A stretch of 64,000 bases of DNA from Candidatus Latescibacterota bacterium (GCA_022706085.1 JAKJDF010000007.1:136474-200473), one strand, 5' to 3'; shown: positions 45,693-55,035, numbered from the stretch's first letter. Made by a program: numbers and translations. Notes: a model not told the origin generated them from the sequence alone.

Positions 45693-45784
45693 TTTCGCGT
45701 TGTTGCGTGATCTCCTTTGCGCCTTGTGTGAACACCATCCTCGCCTGCACTCTCCGAGCCCCGTGGCCCCTGGGAAATGATTCG

Positions 45785-45809
45785 GTCATACCCACGAAGG
45801 CGGGAATCG
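45785..45809. repeat. ATTCCC-type palindromic repeat, copy 2 (degenerate, reverse)
   Basis: GTCATACCC, ACGAAGGC, GGGAATC: reverse orientation, with a mismatched left arm (ATACCC instead of ATTCCC). Confidence 0.55.
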
Positions 45810-45958
45810 AGAGCACGCCAGGCCTACCCGGTGGCCGCGGCGAACCGAGATAGCTTCGGTGGAGAGATTCCTCGCTGCGCTCAGAATGGAGGGGTCGGGC
45901 GGGAGCAGAAACACAGCCAAAGGGGCGAAGGGAATACCGGAACAAAGCTTGCATCGGA

Positions 45959-45980
45959 GGGACCCGCTCTGTCGGGTCCC
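45959..45980. repeat. GGGACCCG hairpin repeat
   Basis: Perfect 8-bp stem GGGACCCG/CGGGTCCC with a CTCTGT loop, within the repeat island. Confidence 0.55.
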
Positions 45981-46078
45981 ACGTTCTACGGGGGCGGTCG
46001 CCACTGGAACGCAACGCGTTCTCTGCGTGCCCCTTCGCGCAAACTCATTCCGCTGTGGCCACCGCCAGATTTTCCTCT

Positions 46079-46103
46079 GGATTCCCGCCTTCGCGGGAAT
46101 GAC
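46079..46103. repeat. ATTCCC-N8-GGGAAT palindromic repeat, copy 3 (perfect)
   Basis: ATTCCC, GCCTTCGC, GGGAAT: exactly the ATTCCC-N8-GGGAAT pattern known as dRS3 in Neisseria and seen in many unrelated genomes. Identical to the core of the 63091 copy. Confidence 0.75.
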
Positions 46104-46184
46104 GATGAGGTTCGTCGGGGGCTCCGAAGGGGGCGCAGGAGAAAGCGGGCGCGCCCGCGCAGGGATTACAAGGCGCTTTGCCCG

Positions 46185-47435
46185 TTACGGTTTCGGGTAG
46201 CTGATCGCCAGCATGGCTTCGATATCAAGCGGGTCAACGCCGAACCGCGTGCGCAACGCCGCGTGAATCCGTCCGTCGCTTTCCGGTTCCCCTTCAATCG
46301 GCAGGCGCACGCGCACGCCTTCCTTCAGCGCTGATTCCCTCGCACCCACTTCCATCATCATGGACATGAGCGCGTCCCGTTCGTCGAATTCGCTCGCCCG
46401 AATACCCCGCACCGCGCAGGCGAAATCGGCGAGATGATCCATGATGGCGCAGCCGTACCAGTCGCTGGCGTGCTGCGGGATGTCAACGGGGCGGAAGGGG
46501 TTCACGTATTCCACCACGCCGCCGCCGATGGGGCTCAGGTCCGCGTATGTGCGCGTCCATCGGTGGTCGGGGCACTCGGTCACAATCGGGATCGTGGTAT
46601 CGGCGATGCCTCGCCTGCCGAAATCGGAGTCCGTACAGAGCCGGATCTCTCCCTCTCCCTGCCAGCCACGCCGGGCAAAATGGACGATGGTACCGCGTTC
46701 TCCCTGCCACTCGGTGTATCCGGGGCGCGGATAGCGGCCGAGGAAACCCTTCACGTTCGCGAGGTGATCCATTACGAAGCCGTTGCCGGGAAACTGGAAA
46801 AAACGCGCCCGGTAGGTTTCACTGTCGTGGAACCGCTCGGGTGATTCGTGGAACGCCACGGTAGGCATGGTGTGCTCAACAGATTGCACCCATTCGGGGT
46901 GAGCACCGAAAAACGCGATCCAACGCGAGTTGTTGTGGTAGCCGGTGTGGTCGGCGTAGGAAATCACCCGATGCACCGGACCTACCACTTCCGCTACGGC
47001 GAGCTTCGCGACGATGCGGTCTATCGGGAAGCGGAAGAAGTTCTCCGCGACGCGCACGAGCACGTTGCCCCCACGCGCCGCTTCGATCATCTGCCGCGCC
47101 TGCGTGATGGTGTTGCACCAGCTTGTTTCCACAAGATTGTGAATGCCGTGCGCGGACAGGAAGCAGGAGATGGAATGGTGCGACTCGACCGGAGTAACCA
47201 CCACCGCCGCTTCCATCGGTCGGGCGCGCACAAGTTGGCGGATGTCGTAGAACGCCGGCACGCCGTAGGACGCGGCAAGCTCGTCCGCGTGCTCGCGCAC
47301 CGGGTCGCACACCGCCACCACGCGCATCCAGTCGCCCATGGATGGCATGATGGGGCGGTAAATGGAGCGTGCTCGCGAGCCCGCGCCGACCAGCGCAACG
47401 CGAACCGGTTCGTCAGGGATGGGAACACTGTGCAT
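46185..47435 (-). CDS. Gfo/Idh/MocA-family oxidoreductase with altered EKP motif
   Basis: 416 residues. The N-terminal Rossmann domain begins VRVALVGAGSRAR, an NAD(P)-binding Gly motif; the C-terminal alpha/beta domain follows from about residue 125. The family's catalytic EKP motif, expected in the HNLVETSWCNT segment, reads ETS, so the Lys is missing; it may act on an unusual substrate or by another residue. Relatives oxidise sugars or sugar acids. ATG 47435 lies 4 bases past the stop of the glycosidase-like gene, so the two are co-translated and probably act on one sugar. The longer frame to 47501 overlaps that gene and is rejected. Confidence 0.88.
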   Translation of the reverse strand: MHSVPIPDEPVRVALVGAGSRARSIYRPIMPSMGDWMRVVAVCDPVREHADELAASYGVPAFYDIRQLVRARPMEAAVVVTPVESHHSISCFLSAHGIHNLVETSWCNTITQARQMIEAARGGNVLVRVAENFFRFPIDRIVAKLAVAEVVGPVHRVISYADHTGYHNNSRWIAFFGAHPEWVQSVEHTMPTVAFHESPERFHDSETYRARFFQFPGNGFVMDHLANVKGFLGRYPRPGYTEWQGERGTIVHFARRGWQGEGEIRLCTDSDFGRRGIADTTIPIVTECPDHRWTRTYADLSPIGGGVVEYVNPFRPVDIPQHASDWYGCAIMDHLADFACAVRGIRASEFDERDALMSMMMEVGARESALKEGVRVRLPIEGEPESDGRIHAALRTRFGVDPLDIEAMLAISYPKP

Positions 47436-47439
47436 GCGT

Positions 47440-48828
47440 CTACTCGAGGTCGAGGATCTGCATGCGACCCGGCGAGACGGGAACGACCAGTCTTCGGCCA
47501 TCCACGGTGATCGTCACGGGTTCCCGCACCTCACCGAAATCCGTACGCCGCAGCAGTACCTGGTTCCCCACACGAACACCCGAAATCACCGGTCCCTGCT
47601 GCCGCGGAACATCGAAGCAGATCGGGGTGCCGTTGAGCAGCCAGTTGTTGTAGAGCAGGGAGCCGTCATAGACGCGTTGGACAAGCGCGATTTCCTCTGC
47701 CAACTCGTCCATCGGCGTCCATGAGTAGAAGATGTCGTGCCCGCGCAGCAGGAGGTGCCAGAGCAGTTCCGTGTACGCTTCCGCGCTCATCTGTGGCACG
47801 GCCGGGCTGTCTGCGGGGGGGGCGGTAGTATGCCAGTGAATGAACGTGGCGATCGGAATGCCTGACGGGGTGGATTTGCCTGCGTTCGTGCCTACCAGAA
47901 GCATGTTGTAGAACCAGCGGTAATCAGGATTAGTGAACTCCGGGTACGCATCGTAAATGCGGTACCAGGTATACACGACCGGCATCGCGAGAGTGAAATG
48001 CGTCTCGAAGAAATCGTTGTACCATGGACGATGAAGGTCGTTCTGGTCTCTTTTGTGTGGCAGCTCCGGTTGTGGATGCTCGAAATAGTCGTACCAGTAC
48101 CGCCACCCGTCATTGGGATACACCGCGTAATTCGTTACAAGCGCATCCGGGTTTCGCGCGAGGATCGGGTCCGCGTAGCACTCTCGCTGAAGCCTGCTGC
48201 GCATCTGGCGCATGCGCGCCTGAAACGCGGCAAAATCGTCTATGTTCGGCAGGTTTTCGCGGCACCGTGCGCACTGTCTGGAGGATCTCCACGCCTCGTT
48301 CCACTCGTGCGGGCCATCAATCTCCCAGTCCGCAGTCACGATCCCGATGGGAATGCCGGCATGATGATATGCCTCCACGTACGCGGCAACGCGGCCCAGT
48401 ATCACGGGCATACGGTGTTCCAGTGCGAAGGGACACCCCATTTTTGGCCCGCTGAACGACTCATCGAAGAATGGTTGTCCCGCTTCGTCCACGTGCGCGG
48501 TGGCGGCTGTTTTGTCGTAAAAGCTGTACAGCAGAGCGTTTGCGTCGCACGCCACCGTAAACCCGAGTTTTTTCTGTATCCTCCCGATCCGCAACGCCTC
48601 TGCGATTCCGGCATCCTGATTCGCGCCGGTCTGCCACATGCTGATGACGCCGATTCCCCGTGCTGCAAGTTCGCGGATCGTCCATTCGGCTTCTTCGTCG
48701 TTCAACGCGCTCAGGCTGCCGATGGAATACTGGTACAAAAGTTCCCGCGAGCCTCTCTGGTTCCTCAGCGGAGGGCAGGCGTTCAGTACGGTACGGATAT
48801 TCTCGGGGAGATTCGTGGGAACAGGCAT
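47440..48828 (-). CDS. Glycosidase-like TIM-barrel protein, unassigned family
   Basis: 462 residues from ATG 48828, which has AAGGGAG 6 bases upstream. The barrel pattern includes GIVTADWEIDG and a later C..CRE motif (RQCARCREN). Aromatic clusters (WRYWYDYFEHPQPELP and FYSWTPMDELAEE) are typical of sugar-binding clefts. I do not recognise the family. The frame runs on upstream to 49122, and translation there would give a signal-peptide-like stretch LFHVTAFLLAFTSTAFS after a possible TTG at 48891, so secretion cannot be excluded. It is co-translated with the Gfo/Idh-type gene 4 bases downstream. Confidence 0.6.
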   Translation of the reverse strand: MPVPTNLPENIRTVLNACPPLRNQRGSRELLYQYSIGSLSALNDEEAEWTIRELAARGIGVISMWQTGANQDAGIAEALRIGRIQKKLGFTVACDANALLYSFYDKTAATAHVDEAGQPFFDESFSGPKMGCPFALEHRMPVILGRVAAYVEAYHHAGIPIGIVTADWEIDGPHEWNEAWRSSRQCARCRENLPNIDDFAAFQARMRQMRSRLQRECYADPILARNPDALVTNYAVYPNDGWRYWYDYFEHPQPELPHKRDQNDLHRPWYNDFFETHFTLAMPVVYTWYRIYDAYPEFTNPDYRWFYNMLLVGTNAGKSTPSGIPIATFIHWHTTAPPADSPAVPQMSAEAYTELLWHLLLRGHDIFYSWTPMDELAEEIALVQRVYDGSLLYNNWLLNGTPICFDVPRQQGPVISGVRVGNQVLLRRTDFGEVREPVTITVDGRRLVVPVSPGRMQILDLE

Positions 48829-49009
48829 GGGTAACTCCCTTGAAAACGCGGTGGAGGTGAACGCCAACAAAAATGCTGTCACATGGAACAAGGTTTTCGC
48901 CCCTTCAGGAACACGCGGGCAGTCGATGCGCCGCATGCGGGAACACGTATCCATGATACTGGAAGACCCGGGAAAGGCGCAACGGAAACCGACCGACGCG
49001 CGAGATCGG

Positions 49010-50746
49010 TCAGAACGTCGTCTCCACGCGAGCGTGGACTTTCCCCCGGGAGAATGTGTCGTGCCGCCCCCATCCGAAATCAATTCCGAGATTCCCTGCC
49101 GCGGTACGCGCACGAAGTCCACCCCCGTATCCGACAGGGTACGTCTCTACGGATGCGGGTACGCCGCTCTGCGCGTCCATCCGGCGTGTGCGTACGTACC
49201 CGGCATCAACAAACACGAACAAACGCGCGGCCCCTCCAAGGAGGTACCGCAACTCATGATTGCCCCAGATGATCCGATCACCGGCGAACTGGTCCTGGCG
49301 GTACCCGCGCAATGTCAGAGCGCCTCCGAGCCGCAGTTCATCCGCGGCGGAGAATGTGGTGCGCCCGCTGGTGCTGGAAATCTGCCCTCCATGCCAGCCA
49401 AACGCGGCAACGATGGCGCGCCGCACCGGCAGGAAATGTTCGAGGTCCACCTTCACAACGGACACCCGCTCGTTCCGCGACCAGGCAGATCCACCGTAGT
49501 ACGCGAGGAAATCGGAATCGTACACCCGATTCCTCCGCACATCGTACCGCCAGTTCAACGCGTATCGCACGCCGCTCGTCGGGTTCTCACGCACGTCCCG
49601 CGTATCGTATTCCGCTTCCCCTCGCAGCGTCATGCTCCGGTACCGCGGGCCGCCGAGCAGGGGTACCGAGTCGCTGCGGACGATTTCGCGACCGATGCTT
49701 GCCGCCACCACCACGTCAGGGACGAGTTCCCCGCCAAAAGCCAGTTCAAGACGTTCGAGCGCGTACGCGGTGCGCTGCTCAACCGCAAGTTTGCCCTCCG
49801 CATCCACAGGAAGGCCGGCGACCCACGGCTCCCGGTATGAAAGGTCCAGCGTCGTCTGTTCCGCCTGAGGACGGTTCCAGCGAACCGCAAGCCGGCGTCC
49901 CGTACCGAGAAGGTTGCCCAGCGTCACATCCGCGAGCCCGGTGAACTCCCCGCGCGAATTGCCCTCCCCCGGCTGGTAACCGACGACACCCTCAAACCTG
50001 TTCGGGCGGCCTTCCCGAACGGAGATGAGGAGATCCGCCGTCCCCGACGCGGAATCGCTCCACGCCAGGGCGGGTTCCCCCACGGCATCGAACATTCCCG
50101 AACGATTCAGCCGCCGTACCCAGCGTTCAACGTCTTTCTGGGAGTACACGCTTCCCGGCGCCCGGCGTAATTCGCGCGCGATGACGTGGCTTTTCGTGAC
50201 CGTGTTGCCCCGGGGAACAACGTGCGCGACACGCACGAGAGGGCCGGACACCACGCGGGTGTCCAGCACGAACCGCGAAGCGGTTTGCTCGCGTGCTGAT
50301 ACCAGCGTCGCTTCGGCAAATGGGTGCCCCTCCTCTGCTTCCCTTCGAAGGAATCGGTACACTGCGTCGGGAGTGGATCGAAAACCGGACAGGCGTTCCA
50401 AAACCGAATCCGTCACATCCCCTCGCGTACGCTGGATTGAAAGGGTGACGCTGGCGATGTCGCCCTCGTGAACCAGTATTTCGCGCACGGCATCCCCGTT
50501 TCGGGACACGTACACGGTATCCTGCAGAACGGCCGACCAGAAACCTGCATCTGAGTATTCCTTCCGGATGCGGCGCAACCCGTCGGGGCCGGACGCCCAC
50601 AGACGGATGCGATCCGCCGGAAACACCCTCGCGCCCCGGACGATCACGCGGACGGAGTCCGTGTGGACAGCATCGGCAGGTGAGGCTCTGGCGCAGCAGA
50701 ACGTGGCGAACGCGCCGGTTGCAAGGGTAACGATTCGGCGTGTCAT
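49010..50746 (-). CDS. Short Omp85-family outer-membrane protein
   Basis: 578 residues from ATG 50746; the open frame to 50761 begins at a TTG. A signal peptide (about 1-25) is followed by three POTRA-like segments to about 250 and a barrel from about 255 to the end, with the RGYR motif (LTLRGYRQDQF, typical of loop 6), YDTRD and a final strand GKVHARVETTF. It is shorter than BamA (about 800) and closer to TamA or the surface-antigen group. It is the second Omp85 gene here, distinct from the TamA-like gene at 21537, and lies in a cluster with HEAT-like, CsgG-like and LptF/G-like genes. Its clients are unknown. Confidence 0.87.
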   Translation of the reverse strand: MTRRIVTLATGAFATFCCARASPADAVHTDSVRVIVRGARVFPADRIRLWASGPDGLRRIRKEYSDAGFWSAVLQDTVYVSRNGDAVREILVHEGDIASVTLSIQRTRGDVTDSVLERLSGFRSTPDAVYRFLRREAEEGHPFAEATLVSAREQTASRFVLDTRVVSGPLVRVAHVVPRGNTVTKSHVIARELRRAPGSVYSQKDVERWVRRLNRSGMFDAVGEPALAWSDSASGTADLLISVREGRPNRFEGVVGYQPGEGNSRGEFTGLADVTLGNLLGTGRRLAVRWNRPQAEQTTLDLSYREPWVAGLPVDAEGKLAVEQRTAYALERLELAFGGELVPDVVVAASIGREIVRSDSVPLLGGPRYRSMTLRGEAEYDTRDVRENPTSGVRYALNWRYDVRRNRVYDSDFLAYYGGSAWSRNERVSVVKVDLEHFLPVRRAIVAAFGWHGGQISSTSGRTTFSAADELRLGGALTLRGYRQDQFAGDRIIWGNHELRYLLGGAARLFVFVDAGYVRTRRMDAQSGVPASVETYPVGYGGGLRARTAAGNLGIDFGWGRHDTFSRGKVHARVETTF

Positions 50747-50854
50747 GGGCGGCGGTTCCAAGGTCTGCCGGATGCGGGAAACGCTCCGGCGCCCGCAGGA
50801 GCGGGCCGGGCCGAGTGGAGGGAGGGGGACATCGGGCGAATCCCAACCGGAGGA

Positions 50855-52120
50855 CTACTCGTCTTCCTCGAACTCGCGGTTGCCGATTCGGGCTCGAATC
50901 CACCACGACGGCGGATAGGAGGTCTGGAACTTCTCTATGCGATCGAGAACCGGTTCTCCGAGCACCTCCGCAAGACGACGGAATCGGCAATCCATGATGG
51001 ACATGAAGGCCGCTTCCCGTATCACGTGCACGACGTCGTCGGTGAGGTACCCGTCCACGCGGACCGGTTCCACCGCGGGGTCATCCAGGAGATCAGCGAG
51101 GGTACAAATGGTTTCTGATTCGTCACTCCCAGCCATGCGTTCGATCGCGCATATGCGGTTGATCTGTGGTTCTTTCGGGTCGGAAGCGATACGCGCAAGT
51201 TCCTTTTCGAGCGTTTCCTCACCTTTCTCGAGGTGGATAAGGGCGTGGCTCACGTGCGCGGAAAGCATATCGCGGCCGGCGGGAAGCACACGTTCGAGTT
51301 CGCGCAGCGTTGCTTCTGCGTGAACGCCGCCAAGCCCTTCGAGAGCCAGCACCGCGGAGGTTGCCACCTCGGGAGCGTCGGAGAAGGCATACCCTTTGAG
51401 CACCTGGGCGACTCTATCGCGATACGCCGCCGACCACCCTTTCCGGGCGCGGCCGAGCATCCCGAGTGCAGCAATCGTCGTGGCGACGCTGGGGGAATCT
51501 TCACAACGGCTCAGGATGCGAAGGAGAAAGGGCGCAGCCCTCCAATCTCCGAGCGCGCCTGCGATGCCGATGTATCCTTCGTGATAATTTGTGGGAAACT
51601 CCGCGTGGGGTTTGTCAAAAAGTTCTTCCGCCAGCCGCTCGGGATCGAGGAAATAGCGCGACAGCAATCGCAGGTCAGTCAGATCGGTGGAGAACCCTGA
51701 ATCGTCGGTATCGCCGAACTCATTGACGCCGATGTAATGAAACCACTGCGCGAGGTCATCCCCTTTGGCGGTTTCTTCGAACGGAATGCCGCGATTGCAC
51801 AGTTGCAGGCACGCCATGCGGAACACATCACGCGCCTCGGCCGCCTGGAGGCACCCGCGTTCAACGTGATGGATAAGTGCGAGCGTCAGTTCCGCCAGCG
51901 CCTGCGCGCTTTCCTCCTCCGCAACACTGTCGAACGGCTCCAGAAGGTCGTCCACCGGAACCTCTGGAGGCAGGTTCGCAAGGGTGGAGGAAATCTCCTC
52001 GGGATCATAGTCGGCGCTGTGCCATTCACTGACCCATTTCGCCACCCGTTCTGCGGCGCCCCGGTCGAGAGACGGCAGGACGATCCCGCGAAGGGGAACC
52101 GCTACGGTTTTTCGCTCCAT
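50855..52120 (-). CDS. HEAT-repeat-like protein of unknown function
   Basis: 421 residues, almost wholly alpha-helical by pattern, with HEAT/PBS-type repeats such as APEVATSAVLALEGLGGVHAEATLRELERVL and SPSVATTIAALGMLGRA. No signal peptide, membrane segment or catalytic motif is visible, so it is probably a cytoplasmic scaffold. GGAG lies about 6 bases before ATG 52120. The gene sits 30 bases after the CsgG-like gene and 108 bases before the Omp85 gene. I do not recognise the family. Confidence 0.65.
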   Translation of the reverse strand: MERKTVAVPLRGIVLPSLDRGAAERVAKWVSEWHSADYDPEEISSTLANLPPEVPVDDLLEPFDSVAEEESAQALAELTLALIHHVERGCLQAAEARDVFRMACLQLCNRGIPFEETAKGDDLAQWFHYIGVNEFGDTDDSGFSTDLTDLRLLSRYFLDPERLAEELFDKPHAEFPTNYHEGYIGIAGALGDWRAAPFLLRILSRCEDSPSVATTIAALGMLGRARKGWSAAYRDRVAQVLKGYAFSDAPEVATSAVLALEGLGGVHAEATLRELERVLPAGRDMLSAHVSHALIHLEKGEETLEKELARIASDPKEPQINRICAIERMAGSDESETICTLADLLDDPAVEPVRVDGYLTDDVVHVIREAAFMSIMDCRFRRLAEVLGEPVLDRIEKFQTSYPPSWWIRARIGNREFEEDE

Positions 52121-52150
52121 GTGCGACTCCGGCAGGAGAAATGGGGTGGA

Positions 52151-53161
52151 TCAGTTCGCGCCGTTTGCAAGAACGCCAGCAATCCGTTCCATCCGTCCGA
52201 GCAGTTGTTCCACTTCGCACGCGCAGTCATCTGACGCCCGGGCGACGATTTCCCCGGTTTCCACATTGATGAGGCGTGCCGTGGTGGTGTACGTACTTCC
52301 GAGTTTGCCTATCGTTCCCGTAATGATGCGGTTGACGCCGACAAGGCGACCGATTTCGACCACGCAGGCGTCAGATTCACATGCACCGGAAACTTGAAAT
52401 TCCTGTTCGCGCAGAATCTCTTCCATGCGTTCGCGTTCTATCACCATGAATATACCACTGTCCACGAGCTCAGCCCGCAAACGGTCGGTAAGAATGGCGA
52501 CTTCGTCCCTTGATACCCCTACCCCTTTGAAATCCACCACGGCCACCGCGATCCGTTGCTCTGCCGCCTGACGGCGCAGGAGCACGGATGGCGCCACAGC
52601 CTCTCCGGGGGGCAAGACAACAGGGGAAGCGCTGCCTGCGACGGTTGCGCGCCGGGCTGGTGCTGCCCGTGAGATCCGCTCCGCAATGATGAGCCGCAAC
52701 TGTTCCCACTCCTGGCGCAACGAAGCGGGTGGGTTGGCGGTGAACCAGTCAGTGTCCGGCTCCTGGCGGTGTCTGTCCTCCCTGTCATGGAACATCGCGC
52801 TCACGAGCGAGGTACCTTTTCGCACCTGATACTCGCCGTTGAGAATGAGCGTGCTGTCGGAAAGCGACACGACCACACGATCCTGCCCCGAATAGCCGAA
52901 GAAAATCTTCATCCAGCCTGCCGTCATGCGCCAATCCGTGGAAACAGTACCCACGCGTTCGTTCACGAGGGCAGGGCTGTATCCTCGTTCAGTCAGGGCG
53001 GCGACGATAATCTGCACGGCCTGGTCCCGGTCTTGAACAGGTGCGACGGGAGCCAGCGAACGGTACGGCTGCGTGGCCAGAACGCCGCAGCCCGATCCAG
53101 ACACGGCAAGGACAACGGCAATCCAGAGGGATCCGGAGTTGGAACGGCGACCTGCAGGCAA
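52151..53161 (-). CDS. CsgG-like outer-membrane lipoprotein
   Basis: 336 residues. A lipoprotein signal ends in SGSGC with C25 as the likely acylated Cys. The C-terminal half (about 200-336) resembles CsgG/LpoB-like domains: RIAVAVVDFKGVGVSRDEVAILTDRL, then FMVIERERMEEILREQEF and CVVEIGRLVGVNRIITGTIG. CsgG forms the curli secretion pore, but many CsgG-like lipoproteins do not. The start is a TTG at 53161, the only in-frame start placed before the signal; a ribosome binding site is weak. It lies between the LptF/G-type gene and the HEAT-like gene. Confidence 0.78.
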   Translation of the reverse strand: MPAGRRSNSGSLWIAVVLAVSGSGCGVLATQPYRSLAPVAPVQDRDQAVQIIVAALTERGYSPALVNERVGTVSTDWRMTAGWMKIFFGYSGQDRVVVSLSDSTLILNGEYQVRKGTSLVSAMFHDREDRHRQEPDTDWFTANPPASLRQEWEQLRLIIAERISRAAPARRATVAGSASPVVLPPGEAVAPSVLLRRQAAEQRIAVAVVDFKGVGVSRDEVAILTDRLRAELVDSGIFMVIERERMEEILREQEFQVSGACESDACVVEIGRLVGVNRIITGTIGKLGSTYTTTARLINVETGEIVARASDDCACEVEQLLGRMERIAGVLANGAN

Positions 53162-53266
53162 GGCTCGATAGACTCGTTCCGAATGGTAATGACGGGTTGC
53201 CCGGCACGGGTTGTGAGGTGTGTCACATTGCTGACGTATTAAGGGTACCCCGGTCGGTGCGATTTG

Positions 53267-54625
53267 TCAATCAACGAAGCCCTTCGCGGCCGAGGAGGAT
53301 GCCTTTCGCGACCTCCGCGCTTCAATCGCACGCGGCACAAGCTCCATGAGACTCGCCATCCGGACGTTCCACGTTACGCTGAATAAAAGGGCGATCCCCC
53401 ACAACCCGATGATAATGTTGGCCCCCCACATCGCAAGCCAGGGCGGGAGGAATCCCCTGTCGGCAAGTTGTTCGCCCGCGATGAGCGACGCCCAGTAGAG
53501 AAGAAACAGCACGAGACTGGCGACGATCGCCACCGAGCGACCGGTCCCGCGCGCCATCATGCCCAGCGGAGCCCCGATGAGGACGAACACAATGCAGGCG
53601 ACAGGAATCGAGAATTTCTTGTGGATTTCCACGCGGTACTGATTTGCCATCTGCCGGTAGCCCTGGCGCACTCTTTCCTCTGACGCAATCTGCTGCCTGC
53701 GGTAATCCGCCGCCATCCCCGTGTCGGCAACCAGCGAGGCTATTCGTGCGTCGACCGCTTCGACCTGGCGATCGTACATGCGCGCACGCTCCAGCATGGC
53801 AGCCGAGGAAAGCTCCCGATCACCGCGGAACCCTTCCGCCCGCCGAAGTTGCTCCGGGTTCCCCCGTTGTCGGTCGGCAATGATGATTGTCTGCCTTTTG
53901 AACTGCGTACGTATGTCGCTTTCCGGGTTTTTCGAGTCAACCTGACTCATCTCCCCGTCGTTCAGAACGAGGCGCACCGTCGCGCCGCCGTCCCATATTT
54001 CAATCGTTCCGCTCTTCGCCGTCACAACGGTCGGTCGCGTCCCGCCCGCCTGATCAAATTGATAAATCAGAATGCCTTCCAGGCGAGACCCCGAGGCCTC
54101 CTCCCCCGCACCCGGCGATTCGAGCATCACCCGATCCACGCGCAGGACGTAGCCGGGAAAATCGGTGATGAACTGCCCCTCCCGGTTTTTGAGGCTTATC
54201 GCCGGCTTCTGCTCCCTCAACGCATTCAGGAGGACACGCGCCCGGAAATTGCTCTCCGGCAGAACCGCGTTGTTGAACCACATGAGACCGGCAGCTACGA
54301 AACCGCCAGCCACCACGGACGGGAACACAAGTGAGGACGGGCTGATTCCGACAGCCATCAACGCCGTGATCTCGTTGTCGTTTGCCAGCCTCGCAAACGC
54401 CATGAGCACCGAGACAAGAACCGCCATCGGCACCGCGAGCGCGATGATCCACGCGAAGTTGAGAACAAAAAGCTGCAGAACCGTTCCGACGGCGATCCCT
54501 TTGCCGAGAATGCTGTCCATGACGTCGATCAGCAAATCGAGGACAAGGATGAAGAACACCACCGCGAACGCGAAAAAGAACGGACCAATATGCTCCCGCA
54601 GAACCGCTCTCCAGATCGTTCTCAT
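53267..54625 (-). CDS. LptF/LptG-family permease
   Basis: 452 residues with the YjgP/YjgQ layout: three helices near the N-terminus (about 15-110), a periplasmic beta-jellyroll domain (about 130-290) and three C-terminal helices (about 335-430). VPMAVLVSVLMAFARLANDNEITALMAVGIS is the family core near the coupling helix. Such permeases of the LptB2FG complex pull LPS out of the inner membrane, indicating an LPS-bearing diderm. Only one is here; its partner is not adjacent. ATG 54625 follows AGGATGCGCGCAC. It is divergent from the SprA homologue. Confidence 0.93.
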   Translation of the reverse strand: MRTIWRAVLREHIGPFFFAFAVVFFILVLDLLIDVMDSILGKGIAVGTVLQLFVLNFAWIIALAVPMAVLVSVLMAFARLANDNEITALMAVGISPSSLVFPSVVAGGFVAAGLMWFNNAVLPESNFRARVLLNALREQKPAISLKNREGQFITDFPGYVLRVDRVMLESPGAGEEASGSRLEGILIYQFDQAGGTRPTVVTAKSGTIEIWDGGATVRLVLNDGEMSQVDSKNPESDIRTQFKRQTIIIADRQRGNPEQLRRAEGFRGDRELSSAAMLERARMYDRQVEAVDARIASLVADTGMAADYRRQQIASEERVRQGYRQMANQYRVEIHKKFSIPVACIVFVLIGAPLGMMARGTGRSVAIVASLVLFLLYWASLIAGEQLADRGFLPPWLAMWGANIIIGLWGIALLFSVTWNVRMASLMELVPRAIEARRSRKASSSAAKGFVD

Positions 54626-55035
54626 GTGCGCGCATCCTGAATTCGTGCGGCGATCAGATCGCCGGGGTTGTAAAGCCGGTTTCCGCGTGGGTATACTCTA
54701 CGTTCGCTCCAACCCGGTCGGGGGCGACGGGTTCCCCGGCGTCACCGGGGTGTCTTCTTCTCACAAAGGCCGTGAATATCGCCCACTGCGTTCGTTCCTC
54801 GTGCGAAACACGCGACACGTCCGTCCGGTGAAGGTGCGGCGCTACTCCGTGGTATGGCGGAAGGTACCGATGCCACGTTGTGCACGCAAACTCCGGGGCC
54901 GTGTGTGCCGTTTCCGCGCCTCCGGGTGGCAGGCCATCCGGTTGCGCGGGTCCCGGGGAAACCCATGCGTCGGTAGTCTCGTAGTCTGGGTTGGCAGCCC
55001 CGCCCTTCTGGTGGTTTGAGAGGGAGCTTCCTCAC
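54626..55035. other. Divergent intergenic region upstream of SprA and LptF/G-type genes
   Basis: 410 bases. One hairpin at 54734-54750 (CCCCGG/CCGGGG, 5-base loop) is followed by TGTCTTCTTCT on the plus strand, which could act as an attenuator of the sprA transcript. No clear promoter is seen, and the short frames here look non-coding. Confidence 0.4.

Larger units (their letters stand above)
45459..46184. other. Intergenic repeat island, 726 bases
   Basis: No convincing gene is seen. The stretch is a patchwork of short inverted repeats: three adjacent hairpins at 45473-45596, a GGGACCCG hairpin at 45959-45980 and three copies of an ATTCCC-type palindrome. Short frames on both strands here lack any protein-like pattern. 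It separates the MFS gene from the convergent Gfo/Idh gene. Confidence 0.7.

Noticed and set aside
45473-46103. Possible CRISPR array in the repeat island
   Set aside because: Repeats are of different types, unevenly spaced and in both orientations, with no spacers of constant size and no cas genes.
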